From G963666945 sp963666945 (GTDB lineage Bacteria; Bacteroidota; Bacteroidia; Bacteroidales; Marinifilaceae), in contig CAXXRT010000019.1 in assembly GCA_963666945.2 (NCBI GenBank), positions 1 through 64,000 on the forward strand: a DNA stretch of 64,000 nucleotides, written 5' to 3'. The translations under genes were made by a program, and so were the position numbers. The notes below the pieces were generated by a model. The model was not told the DNA's origin, made no database searches, and saw only the letters and a program-made list of their open reading frames with translations. Shown here in pieces: positions 49,045 to 58,759 of this stretch. How positions within the stretch are numbered: the first letter of the stretch is position 1; each line of letters begins with the position of its first letter.

Positions 49045-49848
49045 TTTATTTATTATATGAGAGAATCCGTCTTCTTCATCTTTTGGAAGAGTTTGGTATT
49101 TGTTTTTTAACTCTTTAGGGGCGTTATCAACGACAAAACTTTCGTTACAGATGTCAAGAAATGCTATGTCGTTGTAGTCGTTTCCTATGCCGATACTGTT
49201 TTCTTGTTTTATGCCAAGTTTGTCCATTAACCAAAGACAAGAATGTCCTTTGGATACTTGCTGAGGAAATATTTCTAACCATATTGATTGGTGGTCAATT
49301 GGTGAAGTAGCTCTGATTGTGTTTGCATAAGGGAAAAGTGACGACAAATAATTAAAATTTTCTGATTCAGGGGGTAATATGGCCAGTATCTGGCAAGATT
49401 CAATGTTGTAGTCTTCGCAAGAGTTTATTTTAGAAGAATGATTTATGTATGTCTTGAATCTTCTGTAGAAATCGGTGTTGTTTCTGCTTCCTTTGTGCCA
49501 TCGGAATTTATGATTGTCAGGTATAGGCTCGAAAATCATAAAATCAATGTTTTCTTTTATGAGAGTTCTTGCTATTAGTGAGGTTGCTGTTGCCGGGAAT
49601 TTTTTGTTGTATATAAGTCTTTTGCTTTTCCATTCTATTATTCCTGCCCCTGTTGAAAAGATCATGTAGTCTACAGGGAAATCTTCGTTAATGACTTTGT
49701 ATACTGAATACATTGACCTTCCCGTAGCAATTACTCTGATATACCCTTTATTTTTTAGGTGTTTGAAGCAGTTTAATGTATTGGAACTTATATTTCCATT
49801 GGTAGGTAGAATTGTTCTGTCAAGATCTGAAATTAGAATCTTATTCAT
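49039..49848 (-). CDS. HAD-superfamily Cof-type phosphatase
   Basis: This 269-residue haloacid-dehalogenase-like phosphatase has motif I SDLDRTILPTNG, motif II VIATGRSMYSV, the lysine (KG in VSKGHSCLW) and motif IV IGIGNDYNDIAFLD, with a Cof-type cap between. It is probably a phosphatase on sugar phosphates or on flavin or PLP-type phosphates. The substrate cannot be told. It follows the pyridoxal kinase gene by 27 bases, so a role in vitamin B6 turnover is possible but unproven. Confidence 0.86.
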   Translation of the reverse strand: MNKILISDLDRTILPTNGNISSNTLNCFKHLKNKGYIRVIATGRSMYSVYKVINEDFPVDYMIFSTGAGIIEWKSKRLIYNKKFPATATSLIARTLIKENIDFMIFEPIPDNHKFRWHKGSRNNTDFYRRFKTYINHSSKINSCEDYNIESCQILAILPPESENFNYLSSLFPYANTIRATSPIDHQSIWLEIFPQQVSKGHSCLWLMDKLGIKQENSIGIGNDYNDIAFLDICNESFVVDNAPKELKNKYQTLPKDEEDGFSHIINKL

Positions 49849-49875
49849 TTCTTTTTTTTGAATTATTTTTCTTTT

Positions 49876-50721
49876 TTAGTTCAAAGAGTTTGATAAAAGA
49901 GGAAGTATTTCTTCCTGGTTAATACCATTAAGAGGGTCGTGCTTGGTGTTAATGGTTGCTTGTATGCCTTTAAGAATAAAATTTGATGCCTTTCTAAGAG
50001 CGATATCTAAGATGTCTCCATTAAGCAATGATCCGGTTAGTACGCTGGTGAAGGCATCTCCTGTACCAGGATAAGATGCGGGAATATATTCATTAGACAA
50101 GTAAATATATTTATTTTCGGTTCTTGTATAAGCCAGAACAGCTGTCGTTTTTGGCTTAATGCCGGGAACAGATGTTATAATGACAGTTTGTGGGCCTTTT
50201 TCTGATAGATCTTTTGCAGCGATTTTAATTTCTTTCAGACTGGTGTTGCAGTTAAGATCTTTGTTTAATAAGAGGCCGGCTTCTGTAAGGTTGGGGGTTA
50301 TTATGTCTGCATGGTAAGAGAGTTTTTTCATTTCATTAACAAAGGTTGTATTTATTCCTGTGTAGAGTTTTCCGTTGTCACCCATTACAGGATCAACAAT
50401 TATTAATTGATTTTCTTTTTTGAAATAATTGATAAAGTTTTTTACTATTTCTATTTGTGAATGAGAGCCTAGATATCCGCTGTAAATTGCATCGAATTGA
50501 AGATTTAGTCTTTTCCAATGCTCTATCATTGCAGGCATATGCTCGGTGAGGTCTATGTAGTGGAATCCCTCGTATTCACTATGTGCCGATAGAACTGCCG
50601 TGGGCATCGGACATACTTGAATACCCATTGAGGATAGTATTGGTATTACGACTGTTAATGATGCTCTTCCATATCCGGAAAGATCGTGAATTGCCGCAAT
50701 TTGAGGTATTTTTTTTCCCAT
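49876..50721 (-). CDS. Pyridoxal/pyridoxamine kinase
   Basis: This 281-residue ribokinase-fold enzyme phosphorylates vitamin B6 vitamers. AIHDLSGYGRASLTVVIPIL and GYLGSHSQIEIV are N-terminal signatures. VDPVMGDNGKLYTG, ITPNLTEAGLLL and YPGTGDAFTSVLTG carry the metal, substrate and catalytic Asp sites. PdxY and PdxK types cannot be separated with certainty. It is co-oriented with the HAD gene downstream. Confidence 0.88.
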   Translation of the reverse strand: MGKKIPQIAAIHDLSGYGRASLTVVIPILSSMGIQVCPMPTAVLSAHSEYEGFHYIDLTEHMPAMIEHWKRLNLQFDAIYSGYLGSHSQIEIVKNFINYFKKENQLIIVDPVMGDNGKLYTGINTTFVNEMKKLSYHADIITPNLTEAGLLLNKDLNCNTSLKEIKIAAKDLSEKGPQTVIITSVPGIKPKTTAVLAYTRTENKYIYLSNEYIPASYPGTGDAFTSVLTGSLLNGDILDIALRKASNFILKGIQATINTKHDPLNGINQEEILPLLSNSLN

Positions 50722-50889
50722 TATGCTTTGATATTAATATGCGAAATTAGTCATTTTTTGTGGATATAGGTAAAAATATATTTTTAAAGAGATTCTATTT
50801 ATATTGTAGAATGGGTTTGTTTTGATTGGGGGTATCACAGGTAAAAGAGTTTGTTATTTTGGGTTGTGGGTATAAAAAAATGGGGTATG

Positions 50890-50921
50890 TTGTATTTCTT
50901 TTGTGTTTTTTTATATATTTG
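50890..50921 (+). promoter_or_regulatory. Promoter of glnN
   Basis: TATATTTG (50914-50921) is a full -7 match. TTG at 50890-50892 lies 21 bases before it. The -7 element overlaps the upstream part of the longest open frame, which supports the later start at 50975. Confidence 0.5.
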
Positions 50922-50974
50922 TCCTACGAAAACAGGGGGTGATCCTTAAAAAAATAAATTCTAATAAAAAGGTT

Positions 50975-53164
50975 ATGGCCAGAAACAGATTTAAAGCTTT
51001 GGAGCAATTAAGTAATCGTTGTCCAATTGATGTTGAAGTTCCGTCAGTAAAAGTTTCGGATTATTTTGGAGTGAATGTGTTTGACAGGAGAAAAATGCGA
51101 CAATATTTATCGAAGGAGGCTTATCAAAGTGTGTCTGAGGCAATAGATAACGGAACTGTAATTGAGCGTAGAATGGCCGACCAGATTGCTTCAGGGATGA
51201 AGGCCTGGGCATTGGAAAGAGGATCGACACATTATACTCACTGGTTTCATCCTTTGAATGGTTCTACGGCTGAGAAGCATGATGCTTTCCTTGAACTCCA
51301 GAAGGATGGTTGCGTTATCGAACATTTCGATGGGGGGATGCTTGTTCAACAGGAACCTGATGCATCAAGCTTTCCAAATGGAGGAATAAGAAATACTTTT
51401 GAGGCCAGAGGATATACTGCCTGGGATCCGGGTTCGCCAGCTTTTATAAGAAATAACACTTTGTGTATCCCTACAATATTTGTATCATATACAGGGGAGG
51501 CTCTTGATTTTAAAACTCCTCTTCTAAAATCACTAAATGCCATTGATAAGGCTGCTGTAGATATTTGTCAGTTTTTCGATAAGAATGTTAGTAAAGTGAT
51601 ATCAACACTAGGTTGTGAGCAGGAATATTTTCTTGTTGATGAGGCTCTTTACAATGCGAGGCCTGATTTGATGATGTGTGAGAGAACTTTAATGGGACAT
51701 TCTTCCGCAAAGGATCAGCAGTTAGAGGATCATTATTTTGGGTCTATACCCGAGAGGGTTACTTCTTTTATGAGAGAGCTTGAGGTTGAGGCTTATAAGT
51801 TGGGAATTCCTTTAAAGACGCGTCATAATGAGGTGGCTCCAAATCAGTTTGAATGCGCCCCTGTTTTTGAGGAGGCAAATCTTGCAGTTGACCATAATCA
51901 GCTCCTTATGAGTACGATAAAGAATGTTGCAATGAAGCACAAGTTTGTGGCATTATTGCATGAGAAACCATATGCTGGGATTAATGGATCAGGAAAGCAT
52001 AACAACTGGAGTCTTATGACAGATACCGGTGTAAATCTGCTTTCCCCAGGAAAGAACCCTAAGTCTAATATGCAGTTTCTTATTTTTCTTGTTAGTACTG
52101 TTAAGGCAGTACATGATTATGCAGATCTTTTGAGGGCAGCAATCGTTTCTGCCGGAAACGAGCACCGTCTGGGTGGGGATGAGGCCCCTCCTGTAATAAT
52201 GTCGGTGTTTCTTGGTCAGTATCTTTCCAATATGCTTGATGAGCTGGAGGAAAAGGTTGGCAGTAAAAAGATGACTCCAGACGAGAAGACAGAGCTGAAG
52301 CTTAATGTGGGTAAAATACCGGAGATTATGATGGATAATACCGACAGAAATAGAACGAGTCCTTTTGCGTTTACCGGGAATCGTTTTGAATTCAGGGCTG
52401 TAGGTTCAACAGCAAATTGCGGATCGCCCATGATAGTACTGAATTCTGCTGTTGCAAAGCAGTTGATAGAATTTAAAATAGAGGTCGAAAAGCTTATTGA
52501 TAAGGGAGTTAAGAAAGATGAGGCAATATTTCAAATGATACGAAAATATATAGTTGAATCCAAAAATATTCGCTTTGAAGGTAATGGTTATGGTGAAGAA
52601 TGGAAAGTTGAGGCGGAGAAAAGAGGATTGAAGAATATTAATGGTTGCGTTGAAGGATTAAAAGCTTTTGTTGATGAGAAATCATTGGCTTTATTTAAGG
52701 AGCTTGATATTTTGTCTGCAAGAGAGCTGGAGGCACGTTATGAAATAAAAAATGAAATATTTACAAAGAAGATTCAGATTGAGTCCAGAATTATGGGGGA
52801 TCTTGCAATAAATCATATAATACCAACAGCAATTGCTTATCAGAATATTCTGATTAATAATGTTAAGGGATTAAAAGAAGTTATGGCGGAAGATATTTTC
52901 AAGAATATTTCTTCAGTTCAGATTGAGTCGATTGCAAATATATCTAATCATATAAAAGAAATAATGACTATGTCCAAAGATATGCTTGAGCAGAGAAAGT
53001 TTGCAAATAAAATTGATTCGGAGGTGGAAAAAGCTGAAGCATATTCTGAAAAGGTAAAACCTTATCTGGAAAAAATACGTTACCATATTGATAAACTTGA
53101 ACTTATGGTAGATGATGAGATGTGGCCATTGCCTAAATACAGAGAATTATTATTTGTGAAATAA
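50975..53164 (+). CDS. glnN: Glutamine synthetase type III
   Basis: This enzyme of about 729 residues makes glutamine from glutamate and ammonia and is the main ammonium-assimilating enzyme in many Bacteroidota. ALERGSTHYTHWFHPLNG, LGCEQEYFLVDE (metal-binding Glu), KTRHNEVAPNQFECAPVFE and GINGSGKHNNWSL are type III signatures. The open frame extends 24 codons upstream, but those overlap the promoter, and MARNRFKALEQL matches the family N-terminus. Its length equals that of known type III enzymes. Nitrogen control is expected but no operator was seen. Confidence 0.96.
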   Translation: MARNRFKALEQLSNRCPIDVEVPSVKVSDYFGVNVFDRRKMRQYLSKEAYQSVSEAIDNGTVIERRMADQIASGMKAWALERGSTHYTHWFHPLNGSTAEKHDAFLELQKDGCVIEHFDGGMLVQQEPDASSFPNGGIRNTFEARGYTAWDPGSPAFIRNNTLCIPTIFVSYTGEALDFKTPLLKSLNAIDKAAVDICQFFDKNVSKVISTLGCEQEYFLVDEALYNARPDLMMCERTLMGHSSAKDQQLEDHYFGSIPERVTSFMRELEVEAYKLGIPLKTRHNEVAPNQFECAPVFEEANLAVDHNQLLMSTIKNVAMKHKFVALLHEKPYAGINGSGKHNNWSLMTDTGVNLLSPGKNPKSNMQFLIFLVSTVKAVHDYADLLRAAIVSAGNEHRLGGDEAPPVIMSVFLGQYLSNMLDELEEKVGSKKMTPDEKTELKLNVGKIPEIMMDNTDRNRTSPFAFTGNRFEFRAVGSTANCGSPMIVLNSAVAKQLIEFKIEVEKLIDKGVKKDEAIFQMIRKYIVESKNIRFEGNGYGEEWKVEAEKRGLKNINGCVEGLKAFVDEKSLALFKELDILSARELEARYEIKNEIFTKKIQIESRIMGDLAINHIIPTAIAYQNILINNVKGLKEVMAEDIFKNISSVQIESIANISNHIKEIMTMSKDMLEQRKFANKIDSEVEKAEAYSEKVKPYLEKIRYHIDKLELMVDDEMWPLPKYRELLFVK

Positions 53165-53219
53165 TATAAAAGAAGCTTAGTGTTGATTTTGTCTTTAAAT
53201 AGACTAGTGACTGCAAAAA

Positions 53220-53243
53220 GGGGAAGCCATCGGCTTCCCCTTT
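53220..53243. terminator. Bidirectional terminator between glnN and the porin gene
   Basis: GGGGAAGCC (53220-53228) and GGCTTCCCC (53232-53240) form a perfect 9-bp stem with a 3-base loop. AAAAA precedes and TTT follows, so it can stop transcription from both sides. Confidence 0.9.
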
Positions 53244-53267
53244 GTTTGTAAAGAGATTTTTTGTTTT

Positions 53268-54563
53268 TTATATGGAAAATGCCATTTTACCAATAATCAT
53301 TCCTTTATAAGTCTCAAGATTCTGTCCATCGAAAACAGGGCGTATTTGATATTCAAGGCCAAATTTTGCCTTATGCCCAGCAAAGTAGAAGTTCGAACCT
53401 ATATTGTGATGTAATGCTTTGTTGTTTAATGCATCAAAATCTCTGCATGTAAATGTATAATAAGGTTGAATCCTTACTGCATCTTTATTTTTATTAGGGA
53501 TAAGGTACCCTATTTGTGTGTTGTATGCATTCCCTGTGCCATGCTGAGGTTCAGCAATTCCACCTCCATAAGTATCCATTACACCATAACTTATAAGGTA
53601 ATTGGGGCCGTAATCGAATTTAAATGCAGCAGCATAAAATGTTATTGCAGCATTATTTGCTGTCGGAAGATCCATGAATAAATCAATGGCAAAATGTTTT
53701 TTGTCGTTGATATCTGTTTGGGTTCCCTCTTGAAAAGTTGTAGTAGATTCCGGATGGTAATCGAATCCGAGTCCTAAGTTAAGAACCTTTTTCGTCCCAA
53801 TATATGTTGATTTGGTAAAAGGCATTTCGTTGCTTTCCTGATCCCAGAATTGGTAGGTAAAGTATCCTTTGAATCCTAAATTGTTTGTTTCTGTTTCATA
53901 TGCACATCCATTTTCAATATTTTGAGCATCTGGAATAGTGCTGGAAACAAAAGGTTTTGCAAGGGATATTCTGTAGTCGAATTTTCCGAATTTACCAGTT
54001 GCAAATATTCCTAGCTGACGAGCAGACTGGTAGTTTGTTAATAATCCGGTTGTTGCAATAGTTGGAACGTCTGCGCTTAGTGCCCCTGATGATGTTGCAC
54101 TAGAATATCGGGAAAGACCGTTGTACATATTAAGTCCCATGCCCATAGTAAGGTATTTAGGGAATATATTATAGCTGCCCCATACATCGTAAAGGAAAAA
54201 TTCGGCATTTTTCCCACTTGCATTATATTTCCCAATTGACTTTGTGTTAGGCTGAGAACAAACACCAATCATTGAAAAGAAGGTGAATCTATCAAATTTG
54301 GTAAGAAAACTAAAAGTTGTTCTTCTAAGTGATACATCAAAATCATTGCTTAGAGGTTTATCATCAGCCCCTTTGGTTCCTGGATTAAGGTCGGTGTATC
54401 TTGCCCATATTTGAGCACCTATGCCTATTTTGGCAAAATTCTTACCATCTTCGGTAAAGTTGAATTTAATACCATTTTTTAATATCTCGTTTGGAGATTT
54501 TTTTTCCTGTGCATTCAACACTAGTCCTGCCACTAGGAATAATAGTATAAATTTTGTACGCAT
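53268..54563 (-). CDS. Outer-membrane beta-barrel porin
   Basis: This 431-residue protein has a signal peptide (MRTKFILLFLVAGLVLNAQ, cleaved near 19). The rest is alternating beta strands with aromatic girdles (IGIGAQIWARYTDL, FRISLAK-like strands, AGHKAKFGLEYQIRPVF) and ends in Phe-Ser-Ile. It looks like a general or phosphate-selective type porin of Bacteroidota. No SusC/TonB features are present. TATCTTTG on the - strand at 54593-54600 is a likely -7 element 30 bases upstream. Substrate unknown. Confidence 0.75.
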   Translation of the reverse strand: MRTKFILLFLVAGLVLNAQEKKSPNEILKNGIKFNFTEDGKNFAKIGIGAQIWARYTDLNPGTKGADDKPLSNDFDVSLRRTTFSFLTKFDRFTFFSMIGVCSQPNTKSIGKYNASGKNAEFFLYDVWGSYNIFPKYLTMGMGLNMYNGLSRYSSATSSGALSADVPTIATTGLLTNYQSARQLGIFATGKFGKFDYRISLAKPFVSSTIPDAQNIENGCAYETETNNLGFKGYFTYQFWDQESNEMPFTKSTYIGTKKVLNLGLGFDYHPESTTTFQEGTQTDINDKKHFAIDLFMDLPTANNAAITFYAAAFKFDYGPNYLISYGVMDTYGGGIAEPQHGTGNAYNTQIGYLIPNKNKDAVRIQPYYTFTCRDFDALNNKALHHNIGSNFYFAGHKAKFGLEYQIRPVFDGQNLETYKGMIIGKMAFSI

Positions 54564-54592
54564 AATAAAATTGTTTTATTTGATTTCGGGGG

Positions 54593-54600
54593 CAAAGATA
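54593..54600 (-). promoter_or_regulatory. -7 element of the porin gene
   Basis: TATCTTTG on the - strand, a full consensus match, 30 bases before the start codon. Confidence 0.55.
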
Positions 54601-54715
54601 GAATTTAATAAATGAATGTGACTATTGTCACAAAGTAAGAACTAAGTTTTATACGCTATTCTTTTATATTAAAATACAGTTTGCTATTTTTACATTAATT
54701 CAAAAATTTCAATAG

Positions 54716-57133
54716 ATGAATTTATACAGAGTATTATCTTTTTTTGCAATTTGCTTTTTACTTTTTTCCTGTTCTGCAGAATATTTTCTACAGAAAGGGG
54801 ATAAGATGTATGAGACTGGAAGATTTTATAAGTCGTGCGATTATTACAAAGAGGCATATGCAAAAATTAAATCAAAAGATTCAAAGACTGTTGTTGCTCA
54901 AAAAATAGGTGAAGCTTATGAGAGAATTAATAAGTTAAGGGAAGCTTCACTTTGGTATAATAAGTCGTTGAGTAATGATGATAATAATACTGAGCTGATT
55001 TCTAAAATTATTGATATTGCACATAAAAGGGGAGATGTAAAATTGATAGAAAAATATGTCTCTTCTTATGAATCTTTAGTGGGGGATAATCCAAAAGTAC
55101 TTAAATATTATATGGATAATTTCTCAAATTCAAATGGAAGATATAGGTATGAATTGTTTAAAAATATTAATACTGGGTACAATGATTTTTCTCCCGTTTA
55201 TGAAGTCGGGGATACCAATGTTGTTTATTTTACATCTACCCGAAGAATTATAGAGAAGAGGAGTTTTATAAGTAAAATTTTTGGAGGTAAAGGTAAAAGG
55301 GATGTTGTTACCGGTACTCCCTATTCCAATTTATTCAAGATGGAATATTCTGACCAGGTTAAGTACAAGGATAATAAGGGTAAGGAAAAAATACGCCGGT
55401 TAAAGAAACCGAAATGGACGAGAGGAACTATGCTTTGTGATACAAGTATAAATTCGACTTATAATGAAGGAGCTGCCTGCTTTAGTCCTGACGGGAAAAA
55501 AATGTACTTTACCTCTTCAAGAAAGACAGGGAATATTCATACGGGAACAAAAATATATACAGCTGAAAAGACAAAGGATAGTTGGGGAAATGTAAAAATA
55601 TTGAATATAGTTCCTGATAGTGTGAGTATTGGGCATCCTGCAATTAGTCCCGATGGAGCTAGATTGTATTTTGTCTCCGATATGGAATATGGTCAAGGAG
55701 GGAGAGATATATGGTATACGGAGAAATCAGGAGGTAAATGGGGCCAGCCGGTTAATGCAGGGGAAACAATAAATACCAGGGGAGATGAAATGTTTCCTTT
55801 TTTTAGGGATAATGGAGAGTTGTATTTTTCATCTACCGGGCATTCCGGTTTTGGAGGATTGGATATATTTAAAGTTGTAGAAAAGGACGGGGATAAGCAT
55901 GTTGTAAATATTGGATTTCCGTTTAATTCCGAGGCTGATGATTTTGGTATTGTTTATAAAAAGGGTTTTGACGAGGGACTTTTTTCCTCTTCCAGAGGAA
56001 AGAGAGGTGTGGATAATATATATAAGTTCAGATATACTCCATATATAAATACATTAAGAATAAAGACTGGAAATGAGTTAACTGGAGCTGTTGTTTCGGA
56101 TGTTAATATAAAAATTGTTTCAGAGTTAGGCGAAGATAGATTCCTAAATACAGGAACAAATGGGGAGGTAAGTGTAGTGTTGAAAGAAAATAATAACTAT
56201 CTTTTTGTCGTATATAGAGAAGGTTATCTTAAGGAAAAATTTGAGATTAGCACCAGAGGTTTAACAGGAAGTAAGAATCTTGAAAAGATAATAACCCTTA
56301 AACCTATTGAAAAACCAATTGAATTGCCAAATATTCTTTATGATTTTGGGAGATGGGATTTAAAAATTGAGTCAAAAAAAGCTTTAGATGGTTTGGTTAA
56401 TGTTCTTAATAATAATCCCAATATTGTAATAGAGTTGTCTTCTCATACCGACATGGTAGGTTCAGAGGAAGATAATATGGTCCTATCCCAGAACAGGGCA
56501 CAGTCGGTTGTTGATTATCTTATTGAGAAGGGTGTCTATTGGGATAGGCTTGTTGCAAAGGGATATGGGGAAAGCCAACCTAAAGAGATTACTATTAAAG
56601 ATGAAAAAAGATATTCTTTTTTTAATAGTGGCGACGTGTTGACAAAAAAATATATTGATTCTTTGGATAAAGAGAAGAGGGAATATGCCAATCAGTTAAA
56701 TAGAAGGACGGAGTTTAGGGTGTTGAAAACAGATTATAAGCCAGGGCCGGATTCTAAGAATATTCCGGAAAAGAAAATATTTAGTCAAGAAACAGGAAGT
56801 AGAAATAATTTAGTAAAAAATGATTTGGGTAAAGCCTTTTTAATTAAAGATTTAATAAAGGTTAAGGGGATGTTTTTTACTCTTCAACTAGGAGTGTTAA
56901 GAAAGAGCAGAATTCCTGAAAAATATAAAGCTTTAAAAGTGGTATTTTTTTATCCAATAAGTGGGAGTTCTTCTGGTATAATAACTTATGGAATATTTGA
57001 CACTTATAAACAAGCTAAGGAAAACCAAAAGAAAGTCAAGCTGAGTGGGTTCGATTGTTTTATTTCTGCTTACAAAGATGGGAAAAGGATAGAATTAAAA
57101 GAGGCCATTAAGCTTGCTGAAAAATCAAACTAA
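54716..57133 (+). CDS. TPR/PD40/OmpA lipoprotein with SPOR-like C-terminus (PorE-like)
   Basis: This 805-residue outer-membrane lipoprotein has a signal ending in lipobox LLFSCS (Cys19). TPR-like helices lie at about 20-130, PD40 beta-propeller repeats at about 160-440 (NEGAACFSPDGKKMYFTSS, GHPAISPDGARLYFVSD) and a carboxypeptidase-regulatory-like domain at about 445-530. An OmpA peptidoglycan-binding domain spans about 545-680 (ELSSHTDMVGSEEDN, LSQNRAQSVVDYLIEKG), and a SPOR-like segment about 720-800 (GMFFTLQLGVL, YGIFDTYKQAKENQKKV). The order to the OmpA domain is that of PorE, which anchors type IX secretion to peptidoglycan. The SPOR-like tail is extra. Confidence 0.8.
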   Translation: MNLYRVLSFFAICFLLFSCSAEYFLQKGDKMYETGRFYKSCDYYKEAYAKIKSKDSKTVVAQKIGEAYERINKLREASLWYNKSLSNDDNNTELISKIIDIAHKRGDVKLIEKYVSSYESLVGDNPKVLKYYMDNFSNSNGRYRYELFKNINTGYNDFSPVYEVGDTNVVYFTSTRRIIEKRSFISKIFGGKGKRDVVTGTPYSNLFKMEYSDQVKYKDNKGKEKIRRLKKPKWTRGTMLCDTSINSTYNEGAACFSPDGKKMYFTSSRKTGNIHTGTKIYTAEKTKDSWGNVKILNIVPDSVSIGHPAISPDGARLYFVSDMEYGQGGRDIWYTEKSGGKWGQPVNAGETINTRGDEMFPFFRDNGELYFSSTGHSGFGGLDIFKVVEKDGDKHVVNIGFPFNSEADDFGIVYKKGFDEGLFSSSRGKRGVDNIYKFRYTPYINTLRIKTGNELTGAVVSDVNIKIVSELGEDRFLNTGTNGEVSVVLKENNNYLFVVYREGYLKEKFEISTRGLTGSKNLEKIITLKPIEKPIELPNILYDFGRWDLKIESKKALDGLVNVLNNNPNIVIELSSHTDMVGSEEDNMVLSQNRAQSVVDYLIEKGVYWDRLVAKGYGESQPKEITIKDEKRYSFFNSGDVLTKKYIDSLDKEKREYANQLNRRTEFRVLKTDYKPGPDSKNIPEKKIFSQETGSRNNLVKNDLGKAFLIKDLIKVKGMFFTLQLGVLRKSRIPEKYKALKVVFFYPISGSSSGIITYGIFDTYKQAKENQKKVKLSGFDCFISAYKDGKRIELKEAIKLAEKSN

Positions 57134-57138
57134 AGCAT

Positions 57139-57146
57139 TATCTTTG
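57139..57146 (+). promoter_or_regulatory. -7 element of purM
   Basis: TATCTTTG matches TAnnTTTG, 30 bases before ATG 57177. It begins just after the stop of the upstream lipoprotein gene and lies inside the longest open frame, so it rejects the more upstream start. Confidence 0.6.
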
Positions 57147-57176
57147 CACGAAATTATTCAAGAATATCATATAGTT

Positions 57177-58346
57177 ATGAGAAAAGACGCAAGATATAAT
57201 CAGAGAGGGGTTTCAGCCTCCAAAGAAGATGTACACAACGCAATTAAAAATATTGATAAGGGTTTATTTCCCAAGGCTTTTTGTAAGATAGTACCTGATT
57301 ATCTGTGTGGCGATGATGATTATTGCAATATTATGCATGCTGATGGTGCAGGAACAAAATCTTCACTTGCCTATATGTACTGGAAAGAAACAGGTGATTT
57401 ATCGGTGTGGAAAGGGATTGCTCAGGATGCTTTAATTATGAATATTGACGATTTATTGTGTGTGGGTGCAGTTGATAATATTTTGCTTTCATCAACTATA
57501 GGTAGAAATAAAAATCTTATTCCGGGGGAGGTTATTTCTGAGATTATTAATGGAACAGAAGAATTGCTTCAGGAATACAGAGAAATGGGTGTAAATATCT
57601 ATTCAACAGGTGGAGAGACTGCTGATGTTGGTGATTTAGTCAGAACGATTATTGTGGATTCCACAGTTACCTGTAGAATGAAAAAGGATGATGTTATAAG
57701 TAATCATACTATTCAGTCTGGAGATGTTATTGTTGGCCTTTCTTCTTATGGTCAGGCGACTTATGAGAAGGAGTATAACGGTGGAATGGGGTCAAATGGA
57801 TTGACTTCGGCCAGGCATGATGTTTTTGCACATTACCTTGCAGAGAAGTTTCCTGAGAGCTATGATAATGCTGTTCCGGATGATCTTGTATATTCAGGGA
57901 AATGTTCTCTTACCGACAAAATAGAAGGTGTTGGACTTGATGCTGGAAAGCTGGTTCTTTCTCCTACGAGAACTTACGCACCAGTAGTTAAAAAAGTACT
58001 TGATAAGCATAGAAAAGATATTCATGGTATGGTGCATTGTTCTGGTGGTGCTCAGACTAAAGTAATGCATTTCGTAGAGAACCTTCATGTTATTAAGGAT
58101 AATATGTTTGATGTACCTCCTTTGTTTAAGCTGATTAGAGAGCAATCGGGGACGTCCTGGGATGAGATGTATAAGGTATTCAATATGGGGCACCGTATGG
58201 AATTCTATGTGCCTCGGGAGATTGCGGATGATATTATTGCAATTTCAAAAAGCTTTGATATAGATGCAAAAATTGTTGGTTATTGTGAGGCTGCGGAAGA
58301 GAATAAGCTTACTATTAAAAGTGAGTTTGGTGAATTTATTTATTAA
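57177..58346 (+). CDS. purM: Phosphoribosylformylglycinamidine cyclo-ligase (AIR synthase)
   Basis: This enzyme of about 389 residues makes AIR in purine synthesis. It is the long form found in Bacteroidota. RYNQRGVSASKEDVHNAI opens it. CNIMHADGAGTKSSLAYMYW, QDALIMNIDDLLCVGA and YSTGGETADVGDLVRT are its nucleotide- and substrate-site stretches. The start is ATG 57177, fixed by the -7 element at 57139. The open frame continuing back to 57114 overlaps the preceding lipoprotein gene and is not translated. A strong terminator follows. Confidence 0.94.
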   Translation: MRKDARYNQRGVSASKEDVHNAIKNIDKGLFPKAFCKIVPDYLCGDDDYCNIMHADGAGTKSSLAYMYWKETGDLSVWKGIAQDALIMNIDDLLCVGAVDNILLSSTIGRNKNLIPGEVISEIINGTEELLQEYREMGVNIYSTGGETADVGDLVRTIIVDSTVTCRMKKDDVISNHTIQSGDVIVGLSSYGQATYEKEYNGGMGSNGLTSARHDVFAHYLAEKFPESYDNAVPDDLVYSGKCSLTDKIEGVGLDAGKLVLSPTRTYAPVVKKVLDKHRKDIHGMVHCSGGAQTKVMHFVENLHVIKDNMFDVPPLFKLIREQSGTSWDEMYKVFNMGHRMEFYVPREIADDIIAISKSFDIDAKIVGYCEAAEENKLTIKSEFGEFIY

Positions 58347-58369
58347 TAAGAAAAAAGATTTTATATATG

Positions 58370-58395
58370 AGCCTGCTTTGATAGCAGGCTTTTTT
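58370..58395 (+). terminator. Terminator after purM
   Basis: AGCCTGCT (58370-58377) and AGCAGGCT (58383-58390) form a perfect 8-bp stem with a 5-base loop, followed by TTTTT. Confidence 0.88.
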
Positions 58396-58467
58396 GTATT
58401 TTTTTATTTATAACATTTTCCATGCTTTATCGTTAAATAAAAATAGATAGCAATAAATTATTAACAG

Positions 58468-58740
58468 ATGAAGACAGGGAAAATTATTCAGGTTTATGGT
58501 AGGGTGCAGGGAGTGAATTTCAGATACCATGCACAGATCACTGCTTCCAAATTTAATATTCATGGTTTTGTACGTAATGAATATGATGGTTCGGTATATA
58601 TAGAGGCAGAAGGTGAGGATGCGGATATCAATAATTTTATTCGTTATTTGTGCAAAGGTCCTGTTGCCTCAAGGGTTGTTGATATAAAAATAACTGATAA
58701 TTCATTAATGAATTATAGGGGTTTTTGTGTTAAATATTAG
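58468..58740 (+). CDS. Acylphosphatase
   Basis: This 90-residue enzyme hydrolyses acyl phosphates. The phosphate-binding loop with catalytic Arg is VQGVNFRYHAQ. The catalytic Asn is in GFVRNEYDGSVYIEAEG. Length and the ferredoxin-like pattern are normal. Its physiological substrate is unclear, as for the whole family. It ends 19 bases before the converging permease gene. Confidence 0.93.
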   Translation: MKTGKIIQVYGRVQGVNFRYHAQITASKFNIHGFVRNEYDGSVYIEAEGEDADINNFIRYLCKGPVASRVVDIKITDNSLMNYRGFCVKY

Positions 58741-58759
58741 CTGAGTTATGAAATCTATA

